From the NCBI RefSeq assembly GCF_041927875.1, contig NZ_JBHFHN010000018.1: a stretch of DNA of 31,980 nt, one strand, 5' to 3'. Source of the DNA: Paracoccus sp041927875. Its GTDB lineage: Bacteria > Pseudomonadota > Alphaproteobacteria > Rhodobacterales > Rhodobacteraceae. Within the stretch, counting starts at the first letter, position 1. Each line of letters begins with the position of its first letter. The translations under genes were made by a program, and so were the position numbers. The notes beneath the pieces are model-generated. The model had not been told where the DNA came from. It did not search any database and saw only the letters and a program-made list of their open reading frames with translations. Below are positions 1 through 8,863 of the stretch, one piece after another.

Positions 1-51
1 GACCTGAAGGCGGCGGCATGATCAACAGGCAAGCTTAGCAACGCCGCAAGT

Positions 52-807
52 ATGTCCGAAAAATGGGGACCACCTCACCCCGACCAAATCACCACCGACG
101 ATTGCCGCGCCTATGCCAACGCCAGGAAGGCGGCGGGTCGGTCCACAGGCACTGTTTGGACGGAGCTTGGGCACCTCCGCCTCGTGTGTCGATGGGCGGA
201 AAAGCGCGGAATGATCGAGCGCGCCCCGCACATCGAACTGCCGCAAAAGCCTGCCCCAAAGGACCGTTGGTTAACAGATGCCGAAATTACCAAATTGCTG
301 ACCGCTGATGCGGAGCCACACATTCGGCTGGCGATGATGATCATGCTGGCGACGGCTGCTCGCGTTGGCGCTGTTCTCGAACTGACGTGGGATAGGGTTG
401 ACCTTGATCGCAATCAGATCGACCTGCGGCTGGATGCAGAGGGACCAAGGAAGGGCCGTGCGGTTGTCCCGATTACCTCCACTCTGCGAGCAGCACTTGC
501 GGCAGCGGCGGAAAGCGCGATCTCGGATCACGTCATCGAATGGGCCGGAGGGCCAGTGAAATCGATCCGCACTGGTTTCTCCAAGGCGGTCTCGAACGCC
601 GGGCTAAAGGATGTATCGCCTCACGTTCTGCGTCACACGGCGGGCGTGAAGATGGCTGCTGCTGGCATACCAATGCCGAAGATTAGTCAGTTTATGGGAC
701 ACAGCAACACCTCAGTGACCGAGCGTGTCTATGCCAGATTCGCACCAGATCATCTTGCCGATGCGGCGGCGGCACTGGATTTTGGACCTCTGCGCGTGGT
801 GAAATAG
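52..807 (+). CDS. Tyrosine-type site-specific recombinase (phage/island integrase), probably N-terminally short
   Basis: This 251-residue protein belongs to the tyrosine recombinase family, which integrates and excises mobile elements. Residues 1-65 resemble the C-terminal part of the SAM-like core-binding domain. The catalytic domain starts near residue 78 (DRWLTDAEI). The catalytic set is visible: Arg in AARVGAVLELTW, HxxR in HVLRHTAG, His in MGHSNTSVTERVY and the Tyr nucleophile in VYARF. Related integrases usually have more residues before the part seen here. The frame is stopped by TGA at 19-21 and no good ribosome site precedes ATG 52, so a truncated or decayed N-terminus is likely. The gene points at tRNA-Val(TAC), whose 3' end lies 75 bp downstream, the usual arrangement at the edge of an element integrated in a tRNA gene. 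The family call is firm; activity is uncertain. Confidence 0.88.
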   Translation: MSEKWGPPHPDQITTDDCRAYANARKAAGRSTGTVWTELGHLRLVCRWAEKRGMIERAPHIELPQKPAPKDRWLTDAEITKLLTADAEPHIRLAMMIMLATAARVGAVLELTWDRVDLDRNQIDLRLDAEGPRKGRAVVPITSTLRAALAAAAESAISDHVIEWAGGPVKSIRTGFSKAVSNAGLKDVSPHVLRHTAGVKMAAAGIPMPKISQFMGHSNTSVTERVYARFAPDHLADAAAALDFGPLRVVK

Positions 808-882
808 GTTCACCGCACCACCGAACGCTTAAAAGAAGATGCCGCGCGCTGACATTTAATCAACAATAACATGATCTTATGT

Positions 883-958
883 TGGTGGGCGGTGAGGGGT
901 TCGAACCCCCGACATCATCGGTGTAAACGATGCGCTCTACCAGCTGAGCTAACCGCCC
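883..958 (-). tRNA. tRNA-Val (anticodon TAC)
   Basis: The minus strand folds as a full cloverleaf. A seven-pair acceptor stem (GGGCGGT with ACCGCCC), the D-arm TTAGCTCAGCTGGTAGAGC, an anticodon stem CATCG/CGATG with loop TTTACAC (anticodon TAC) and a T-arm with GGTTCGAACCC are all present. Discriminator A and CCA are encoded at 883-886. Its 3' end faces the integrase, so it is the likely attachment target. A short inverted repeat (AACAT 868-872, ATGTT 879-883) abuts the 3' end. Confidence 0.96.
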
Positions 959-1113
959 CCGGCCCTGTCTAACGGCGACGCGCTGCGAAAGGCAAGCCCG
1001 CGCCGGGCAGGCTTAGGGTTGCCCCGACCTCGCGTTTTCGTGACACTGGCAGAACTGGCGCGCGAAAACCCGCGTTGCCGTAACGTCAACATCCGCAAAG
1101 GAGAACCGGCCTG

Positions 1114-2436
1114 ATGATAGCTGCCCTGTCCCGCCCGCTTGTGAAACTGGTCGAACGATGGCTGCCCGATCCCTTTGCGCTGGTGATGACGCTGACGCTG
1201 GTCGTCATGATCGCCGCCATCGCGGTCGAGGGCGCCTCGCCCGCGGCGGTCGTGCGGATGTGGGGCGACGGCTTCTGGGGGCTGCTGGCCTTCGGGATGC
1301 AGATGGTGCTGGTGCTGGTCACCGGCTTCATCCTGGCCTCGACGCCGTTGATCAAGGGCTGGCTTGCGGCGCTTGCGCGGCGCGCGACCAGCCCCGGCGT
1401 GGCGATCGTCATGGTCAGCCTGGTGTCGCTGGTGGCAAGCTGGATCAACTGGGGCTTTGGCCTGGTGGTCGGTGCGCTGTTTGCCAAGGCGCTGGCGCGG
1501 CAGGTCAAGGTCGATTACCGGCTGCTGGTCGCGGCCGCCTATTCCGGCTTTGTGGTCTGGCACGCGGGTCTGGCCGGGTCGATCCCGCTGGCCGTCGCCA
1601 CCCCCGCCCATCCGTTCGAGGGGCTGATCGGCCTGATCCCCACCGCCCAGACATTGTTCGCGCCTTTCAACCTGATGATCCTGGCGATCCTCTTCGTGGT
1701 GATCCCGGTGATGAACCGGCTGATGATGCCCGCACCCGAGGATGCGATCTATGTCGATCCCGCGCGGCTGGACGCCGCCGAGACGCGCCACAGCGATGTC
1801 GGCGTGACCGAACACGGCACCCCGGCGGAACGCTTTGACGACAGCCGCTGGGTGTCGCTGGCGATCGGCATCGCCGGGCTGGCCTGGCTGGTGATGTATT
1901 TCGCCGATGGCGGCGGGCTGACGCTGAATGTCGTGAACTTCCTGTTCCTGTTCCTGGCGATCATCCTGCACGGCACCCCGCGCCGCCTGCTTGATTCGCT
2001 GAAAGAGGCGATGGCGGGCGCCGGTGGCATCGTGATCCAGTTCCCCTTCTATGCCGGGATCATGGGGATCATGACCGATTCGGGTCTGGCCGGCACGATC
2101 TCGCAGGCGATGGTGTCGCTGGCCACGGAAACGACGATGCCCTTCTGGTCGTTCCTGTCGGCGGGGCTGGTCAATATCTTCGTGCCCTCGGGCGGCGGTC
2201 AATGGGCGGTGCAGGCCCCGGTCGTGCTGCCCGCCGCCGAGGCCCTGGGCGCCGACATGGCCCGCGTCACCATGGCCGTAGCCTGGGGCGACGCCTGGAC
2301 GAACATGATCCAGCCGTTCTGGGCGCTGCCGATCCTGGGGATCGCCGGTCTGAAGGCGCGCGACATCATGGGCTTTTGCCTGATACATCTGATTGTCACC
2401 GGGATCGTCATCTCGATCGGGCTGACCTTCTTTTGA
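1114..2436 (+). CDS. atoE: Short-chain fatty acid transporter, AtoE family
   Basis: This 440-residue integral membrane protein is predicted to carry short-chain fatty acids such as acetoacetate or butyrate across the inner membrane. The whole length resembles the AtoE/SCFA transporter family: an N-terminal LVKLVERWLPDPFALV segment, many hydrophobic helices from residue 20 onward, a conserved loop with SWINWGFGLVVGA near residue 110, and a late block with VPSGGGQWAVQAP and WGDAWTNMIQPFWALP. A strong ribosome site AAAGGAG (1097-1103) lies 10 bases before ATG 1114 and fixes the start. No acetoacetate CoA-transferase or thiolase gene is next to it, so the substrate is inferred from the family only. 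It sits alone between two minus-strand tRNA-Val genes and is followed by a dispersed repeat and a hairpin terminator. Confidence 0.9.
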   Translation: MIAALSRPLVKLVERWLPDPFALVMTLTLVVMIAAIAVEGASPAAVVRMWGDGFWGLLAFGMQMVLVLVTGFILASTPLIKGWLAALARRATSPGVAIVMVSLVSLVASWINWGFGLVVGALFAKALARQVKVDYRLLVAAAYSGFVVWHAGLAGSIPLAVATPAHPFEGLIGLIPTAQTLFAPFNLMILAILFVVIPVMNRLMMPAPEDAIYVDPARLDAAETRHSDVGVTEHGTPAERFDDSRWVSLAIGIAGLAWLVMYFADGGGLTLNVVNFLFLFLAIILHGTPRRLLDSLKEAMAGAGGIVIQFPFYAGIMGIMTDSGLAGTISQAMVSLATETTMPFWSFLSAGLVNIFVPSGGGQWAVQAPVVLPAAEALGADMARVTMAVAWGDAWTNMIQPFWALPILGIAGLKARDIMGFCLIHLIVTGIVISIGLTFF

Positions 2437-2447
2437 TCTGCGCCTCT

Positions 2448-2480
2448 GGCGGGGGTATTCAGACCACGAAGAAAGCAGGG
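2448..2480 (+). repeat. Dispersed intergenic element, copy A (box only)
   Basis: The stretch contains GGGGGTATTCAGACCACGAA followed by GAAAG. It matches the 3' box of copies B, C and D in this window (a C- or G-rich start, TATT, then CAAGAA or ACGAAGAA). It starts 11 bases after the atoE stop codon and points the same way as atoE. Confidence 0.5.
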
Positions 2481-2505
2481 GCGGCACCGATGGGGCCGCC
2501 CCTTT
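2478..2505 (+). terminator. Hairpin terminator after atoE
   Basis: GGGGCGGC (2478-2485) pairs perfectly with GCCGCCCC (2495-2502) across a nine-base loop and is followed by TTT. It lies 41 bases past the atoE stop codon, so it probably ends that transcript. Confidence 0.6.
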
Positions 2506-2515
2506 GACGATGCGG

Positions 2516-2587
2516 CATTCTTCTTGGCCAAGATATTCTCGGGGGTGAATGGCCCGGCATAGGCCAGAGGGGGCGCGAGCGCCCCCT
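2516..2587 (-). repeat. Dispersed intergenic element, copy B (two hairpins plus box)
   Basis: Read on the minus strand, the copy has three parts. First is a GC hairpin (GGGGGCGC 2586-2579 with GCGCCCCC 2576-2569). Second is a smaller hairpin built on GGCC/GGCC (2565-2551). Third is ATTCACCCCCGAGAATAT followed by CTTGGCCAAGAAGAATG. The order and linkers (TCT, ATTCA) match copy D before trmFO. It lies downstream of tRNA-Val(CAC) and in the same direction. Confidence 0.6.
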
Positions 2588-2600
2588 GATCCGCCAATAG

Positions 2601-2628
2601 AAAAGCGCGCCACGATGGGCGCGCTTTT
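2601..2628 (-). terminator. Terminator after tRNA-Val(CAC)
   Basis: AAAAGCGCGCC (2601-2611) and GGCGCGCTTTT (2618-2628) form an 11-pair stem with a six-base loop. On the minus strand it ends in TTTT and starts eight bases past the tRNA CCA end, a classic intrinsic terminator. Confidence 0.85.
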
Positions 2629-2636
2629 CCGAATGA

Positions 2637-2711
2637 TGGTGGGCGATAACGGATTTGAACCGCTGACATCTTCGATGTGAACGAAGCGCTCTACCGCTGA
2701 GCTAATCGCCC
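2637..2711 (-). tRNA. tRNA-Val (anticodon CAC)
   Basis: The minus strand gives a complete cloverleaf with acceptor GGGCGAT/ATCGCCC, D-arm TAGCTCAGCGGTAGAGC, anticodon stem CTTCG/CGAAG with loop TTCACAT (anticodon CAC) and T-arm with GGTTCAAATCC. CCA is encoded. It begins 12 bases after the stop codon of the HU-like gene, with no room for a separate full promoter outside that gene, so co-transcription with it is likely. Confidence 0.96.
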
Positions 2712-2723
2712 GATGAGGGCGAC

Positions 2724-3179
2724 TTACACGTCGTCGTCGTCGTCTTCAAGCCCCTTCGCGCCATCTTTTGCCATCGCCGGCTTGAAGCGCACCACATAGG
2801 TATCGGCGCCCGAGCGGGTGACGTGGCGGTTGACGCGGGTCTTGCCAAAACCGGCGATGGCCAGGGCCTCGCCCTGCTGGATCGCGGAGGCAAGCGCGGC
2901 CAGGGTGGCATTGATCGTGTCCTTGGCGGCGGATTTGTTGCCCGACACCTGCGCCAGAATGCGTTCGGTGAACTCTTTCTTGCGAACGACGCCGGTGGTG
3001 ACGACCGGCTTCGCGGCGGTGCGCGGGGCGGCAGATCGGGGGCCGGCGGACTTTTGTGCAGCTTTGCCTGCGGTTTTCGTGTCGCGGGTCTTGCCATCCG
3101 TCTTGGCCTTTGCCGCGCCGCGCGGGGCGGCCTTCGTGCCAGCAGAGGAGTGATCGGCGGTCATCTTGTTTTTTTCCAT
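2724..3179 (-). CDS. HU-family DNA-binding protein with basic N-terminal tail
   Basis: The C-terminal 90 residues resemble HU/IHF nucleoid proteins: a helical part (KKEFTERILAQVSGNKSAAK, then INATLAALASAIQQGEAL), the AIAGFGKTRV turn and a beta-arm region. The arm is unusual: the normal GRNPRTG tip is replaced by RHVTRSGADTYVVRF. Ahead of the HU fold is a tail of about 60 residues rich in Lys, Ala, Thr and Arg, like histone H1, and the protein ends in LEDDDDDV. Several starts are possible (GTG at 3221; ATG at 3185, 3182, 3179, 3164). ATG 3179 is chosen because AGAAG lies six bases before it. The gene follows lon, as hupB does in many proteobacteria, and precedes tRNA-Val(CAC). It probably compacts DNA; the tail may add nonspecific DNA affinity. 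Confidence 0.8.
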   Translation of the reverse strand: MEKNKMTADHSSAGTKAAPRGAAKAKTDGKTRDTKTAGKAAQKSAGPRSAAPRTAAKPVVTTGVVRKKEFTERILAQVSGNKSAAKDTINATLAALASAIQQGEALAIAGFGKTRVNRHVTRSGADTYVVRFKPAMAKDGAKGLEDDDDDV

Positions 3180-3240
3180 CATCATCTTCTGTGGGATCGA
3201 CAGGTTGGATTTGGCCAGCACCTTAATGGCAACTGACGCA

Positions 3241-3271
3241 AGGGGAAAGCCGTCGAAAGACGGTTTCCCCT
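3241..3271. terminator. Long hairpin between lon and the HU-like gene
   Basis: AGGGGAAA-G-CCGTC (3241-3254) pairs with GACGGTTTCCCCT (3259-3271) across a GAAA loop, with one bulged G. It lies about 100 bases past the lon stop. No T-run follows on the minus strand, so it may be a weak terminator, a processing site or an mRNA-stabilising end rather than a clean stop. Confidence 0.45.
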
Positions 3272-3293
3272 GATTTTCGCGGCGCTTGCGGGT

Positions 3294-3319
3294 GCCGCGC
3301 GGGTTTTTCGCCGCGCGGC
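3294..3319. terminator. GC hairpin just after lon
   Basis: GCCGCGCGG (3294-3302) and CCGCGCGGC (3311-3319) form a perfect nine-pair stem, 53 bases past the lon stop. A T-rich run (TTTTT) follows on the plus strand only. Together with the hairpin at 3241-3271 it suggests that lon and the HU-like gene are at least partly separate transcripts. Confidence 0.4.
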
Positions 3320-3372
3320 AACGTTTTTAGCCCTGGTTCAGTCGCCCCGAACCGGCTGCCGGGGAATCACCC

Positions 3373-5775
<2,403 letters not shown>

Positions 5776-5841
5776 GTCATGTCCTTGTCTTGCAGGATGG
5801 ACCGGCCCCGTCATGGCAGCCCCGCCATCCCCGTTGGCTGC

Positions 5842-5870
5842 AATCTAGGTGCCGTGCGCCCCCGCTTCAA
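5842..5870 (-). promoter_or_regulatory. Candidate heat-shock (RpoH-like) promoter of lon
   Basis: On the minus strand TTGAAG (5870-5865) is followed 15 bases later by CCTAGATT (5849-5842). This is similar to the RpoH pattern of a TTG-type -35 and a C-rich -10. The site is about 65 bases upstream of the lon start. Lon is commonly heat-shock induced; assignment here is by eye only. Confidence 0.35.
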
Positions 5871-5977
5871 TGCGGTTACCGTCGGGTGACGGCAGTGTGA
5901 CGGCAGACGCGGGCCGGGGCAAGGCTTCCCAGTGCGCCAAAATCCCACTATGTCGGGCCGGTGACATGAGGGCCGCG

Positions 5978-6751
5978 ATGCTGAAAACCCGGATCATCCC
6001 CTGCCTGGACGTGGCCGATGGCCGCGTCGTCAAGGGCGTCAATTTCGTCAATCTGATCGATGCGGGCGACCCGGTCGAGGCCGCCCGCGCCTATGACGCC
6101 GCCGGCGCGGATGAGCTGTGTTTCCTTGACATTCATGCGACCCATGAAAATCGCGGCACGATGTTCGATCTGGTCACCCGCACCGCCGAGGCCTGTTACA
6201 TCCCGCTGACCGTGGGCGGCGGCGTGCGCAGCCATCGCGACGTGCGCGACCTGCTGCTGGCCGGGGCGGACAAGGTGTCGTTCAATTCCGCCGCCGTGGC
6301 CGATCCGAATGTGATCGCCGAGGCCGCCGACCGGTTCGGCAGCCAGTGCATCGTCTGCGCCATCGACGCGAAAACCGTGGCGCCGGGCCGGTGGGAGATC
6401 TTCACCCATGGCGGGCGCAAGCCCACCGGCATCGACGCGGTGGATTTCGCGCGCACCGTGGCGGCCAAGGGCGCGGGCGAGATCCTGCTGACCAGCATGG
6501 ACCGCGACGGCACCAAGGCCGGGTTCAACATCCCGCTGACCCGCGCCATTGCCGATGCGGTGGACATCCCCGTCATCGCCTCGGGCGGGGTCGGCACGCT
6601 GGATCACCTGGTCGAAGGCGTGACCGAGGGCCATGCAAGCGCGGTTCTGGCGGCATCGATCTTTCATTTTGGCACGTTCACGATTTCTCAAGCCAAGGCG
6701 CATATGGCTAAGGCAGGCATACCGGTTCGTCTGGAGGGAAGCGCCGCATGA
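5978..6751 (+). CDS. hisF: Imidazole glycerol phosphate synthase, cyclase subunit HisF
   Basis: HisF (257 residues, the normal length) is the (beta/alpha)8-barrel subunit that takes ammonia from HisH and converts PRFAR to imidazole glycerol phosphate and AICAR in histidine synthesis. The sequence starts MLKTRIIPCLDV with the catalytic Asp11; the second catalytic Asp130 is in CAIDAKTV. Phosphate-binding glycine motifs VGGGVRS and ASGGVGT are present. ATG 5978 is chosen because GAGGG lies five bases ahead; ATG 5966 (adding four residues) is the alternative. It overlaps hisE by four bases (ATGA), so the two are translationally coupled. hisH and hisA are not seen upstream: lon is divergent there. 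Confidence 0.97.
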   Translation: MLKTRIIPCLDVADGRVVKGVNFVNLIDAGDPVEAARAYDAAGADELCFLDIHATHENRGTMFDLVTRTAEACYIPLTVGGGVRSHRDVRDLLLAGADKVSFNSAAVADPNVIAEAADRFGSQCIVCAIDAKTVAPGRWEIFTHGGRKPTGIDAVDFARTVAAKGAGEILLTSMDRDGTKAGFNIPLTRAIADAVDIPVIASGGVGTLDHLVEGVTEGHASAVLAASIFHFGTFTISQAKAHMAKAGIPVRLEGSAA

Positions 6752-7059
6752 GCATCGAAAAACTGGCCGAAACCATCCTGGTGCGCAAGACCGCCAGCCC
6801 CGACAGCAGCTGGACAGCGAAATTGCTGGCCAAAGGCCCGGAAAAATGCGCCGAGAAGTTCGGCGAGGAGGCGATCGAGGCGATCATCGAGGCGGTCAAG
6901 GGCGACCGCGACCGGCTGGTGGCCGAGGCGGCGGATGTGATCTATCACCTGCTGGTCATGCTGGCCGCGCGCGATCTGACGCTGGCCGATGTCGAGGCCG
7001 AACTCGCGCGGCGCGAAGGCCAGTCGGGCATCGCCGAGAAGGCCGCGCGACAGGGTTAG
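6748..7059 (+). CDS. hisE: Phosphoribosyl-ATP pyrophosphatase HisE
   Basis: HisE (103 residues) hydrolyses phosphoribosyl-ATP to phosphoribosyl-AMP, the second step of histidine synthesis. It is an all-helical MazG-like pyrophosphohydrolase. The metal-binding acidic residues are visible in EKFGEEAIEAIIEA and AEAADVIYHLLVML. The start codon overlaps the hisF stop (ATGA at 6748-6751). The next enzyme, HisI, is encoded 17 kb away at 24464-24820 as a separate protein, so this is not the fused HisIE form found in enterobacteria. A dispersed element lies about 35 bases downstream. Confidence 0.96.
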   Translation: MSIEKLAETILVRKTASPDSSWTAKLLAKGPEKCAEKFGEEAIEAIIEAVKGDRDRLVAEAADVIYHLLVMLAARDLTLADVEAELARREGQSGIAEKAARQG

Positions 7060-7594
7060 CGCGCCCCTGCCCCCGCGCCGCGACCCTGGCTGGCTGCGGA
7101 TGCGTATTTGGGCAAGAAAGAAGGGCAAGGGGCGCGGCCTGAGGCCGATGACGTGCGGACGGCGCGTCGGGCGCTATGCTAATGCGACACAGCGGGCAGT
7201 GCGGCGCCGGATTCGCGCGTGGCTGGTTTGGCGGGCGCGCGCGGGCTGCGGGCAGGACGATCGATGTTGCTTGCGGTTGCGCGACCCCGAAAGGGTGGGC
7301 AGTTTGGCGCCGCCGCGCGCGGCCAACCGGGAACGGCCAACCGGGCGCGGATCGCGCTGAGCCTGCGGGGTTCCGGTGAAGGCTCACGGCGCTGCGCGGC
7401 GTGATCGCGGCGGCATTGCCCCGGGCGATGGTCGCGGGGCTTGCGCACTCGCGCGGCGCTTGGGTGACCGGCGTCATGGCGCTTTCGATCCGGCAGAACG
7501 CCCGGCACGCCCGCCTCCATCAATTCTGCGGCGGGTCTTGATCCGGTCTTGAGGTGGAGCGCCCAGATCGGCGGTCCTCAACCCGGACGATCTG
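7060..7594. other. 535-bp intergenic stretch without a recognised gene
   Basis: It holds a dispersed element copy (7094-7124) and a short direct repeat (GGCCAACCGGG at 7321-7331 and 7335-7345). The open frames through it have no recognisable protein features or ribosome sites. It is strongly GC-rich and may contain the promoter of the downstream AAA ATPase, but no clear promoter is visible. Confidence 0.5.
7094..7124 (+). repeat. Dispersed intergenic element, copy C
   Basis: The core GCGTATTTGGGCAAGAAAGA (7102-7121) matches copy D (GCGTATTTGGACAAGAAAGA) at all but one position. It lies about 35 bases after the hisE stop and runs in the same direction. A C/G-rich stretch precedes it, but the two hairpins of copies B and D are not clear. 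Confidence 0.6.
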
Positions 7595-8776
7595 ATGACC
7601 CTGACCCTTTTGAATACCGCCCTTCTGGGGCTGATCGGCGCGATCGCATTCGCGCTGCGCGACGTGCCGGTGATGGCCGCGTTGTGGCTGTCACGACATG
7701 TCCTGTCGCGGCTGACGGTCGATTCCCGCGACCGTTTCCTGTTCACGACCCTTGTCGAATATCTGGAAAGCCGCCCCGGCTTTGCCGCCTCGAACCAGAT
7801 CACCGCGCATTCGCGCCGCCTGGGTGAGGATGCGGGCGACAGCCCCGGCGCGACTGCGCCCTTCGTGCATCTGTCACCCGCGCCGGGCTTTCACATCTTT
7901 CGCGATCAGGGCCGTTGGCTGATGATCCACCGCCAGATCGAGGTCAGCCAGACCGTGCTGGAGCGCGTCACCCTGATGGGCTTTGGCCGCGATCCGGCCT
8001 GGCTGCGCGGCCTTGTCGATCAGGCGCTGACCGCGCGCGAGGATGCCGAGCGCGACCACCTGTCGATCCATGCCCCCGACCCCTATGAGGCCGGGCAATG
8101 GACGCGCGTGCGGCTGGGCCAGCCCAGGCCACTGGACAGCGTGGTGCTGCAAGGCGGGCTGGCGCAGGATCTGCGCGCAGATCTCGCGCGGTTTCTGGAC
8201 GCGCGCACAGATTATCAGCGCCTTGGCCTGCCCTGGCGGCGCGGCTATCTGCTGTTCGGCCCGCCCGGCACCGGCAAGACCTCGGTCGTGGCGGCGCTGG
8301 CCTCGGACCTGCGGATGAGCATCTGCACGCTGTCGCTGGCCGGATCGGGCGTCAGCGACGACAAGATCCATGCGCTGCTGGCCGCCGTGCCGCGCCGCTC
8401 GATCCTGCTGATCGAGGATGTCGACGCGTTTTTCGACGACCGCGACGCCGTGCATGATGAGGTGAAGCTCTCGTTTTCAGGCTTTCTGAACGCGCTCGAC
8501 GGCGTGGCCACGCAGGAGGGCTTCGTGATCTTCATGACCACCAACCATCCCGAACGGCTGGATCCGGCGCTGATCCGATCGGGGCGGATCGACCGGCGGA
8601 TCGAGCTTGGCCTGGCAGATGCCGATCAGATCGGGCGGCTTTATGCGCGCTTTGATCCCGACCCGGTTGCGCGCGACGCGTTCGTGGCGGCGCATCGCGA
8701 CAAGCGCCTGTCGCCCGCCGATGTGCAGGGCCTGCTGTTGCGCCGCTTTCTGGCGCCAGAGGCACCGCCACTTTGA
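7595..8776 (+). CDS. BCS1-like AAA ATPase, membrane-anchored
   Basis: This 393-residue protein resembles eukaryotic BCS1, the mitochondrial inner-membrane AAA ATPase that moves the folded Rieske protein. A hydrophobic segment at residues 4-35 is a likely membrane anchor. A middle region (about 40-200) occupies the place of the BCS1-specific domain, and an AAA module follows. Walker A is GPPGTGKT (222-229) after WRRGYLLF, Walker B is ILLIEDVDAFF (270-280), and the FSGFLNALDGV and IFMTTNHPERLDPALIRSGRID blocks are hallmarks of the family. Bacteria export Rieske proteins by Tat, so the client here is unknown. The ribosome site before ATG 7595 is weak. No partner gene is evident: hisE lies upstream after a long gap and an aminotransferase follows 87 bp on. 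Confidence 0.82.
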   Translation: MTLTLLNTALLGLIGAIAFALRDVPVMAALWLSRHVLSRLTVDSRDRFLFTTLVEYLESRPGFAASNQITAHSRRLGEDAGDSPGATAPFVHLSPAPGFHIFRDQGRWLMIHRQIEVSQTVLERVTLMGFGRDPAWLRGLVDQALTAREDAERDHLSIHAPDPYEAGQWTRVRLGQPRPLDSVVLQGGLAQDLRADLARFLDARTDYQRLGLPWRRGYLLFGPPGTGKTSVVAALASDLRMSICTLSLAGSGVSDDKIHALLAAVPRRSILLIEDVDAFFDDRDAVHDEVKLSFSGFLNALDGVATQEGFVIFMTTNHPERLDPALIRSGRIDRRIELGLADADQIGRLYARFDPDPVARDAFVAAHRDKRLSPADVQGLLLRRFLAPEAPPL

Positions 8777-8863
8777 CCAGCCGCCGCGCCGCTTCGCCCG
8801 GCGCGGCCCCATTGAAACGCGCCAAACGCCCGGTTAGCCTTTGCCCAGCAAAGGAGATCGTCC

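Noticed and set aside
949..2613. Long open frame (554 codons) on the minus strand opposite atoE
   Set aside because: It is rich in His, Asp, Gln and Arg with no domain, starts in tRNA-adjacent DNA and runs across a terminator. It is a GC-rich antisense shadow of atoE.
7321..7345. Tandem GGCCAACCGGG pair as a possible CRISPR or regulatory array
   Set aside because: There are only two short copies three bases apart. No CRISPR array or cas gene is in the window.
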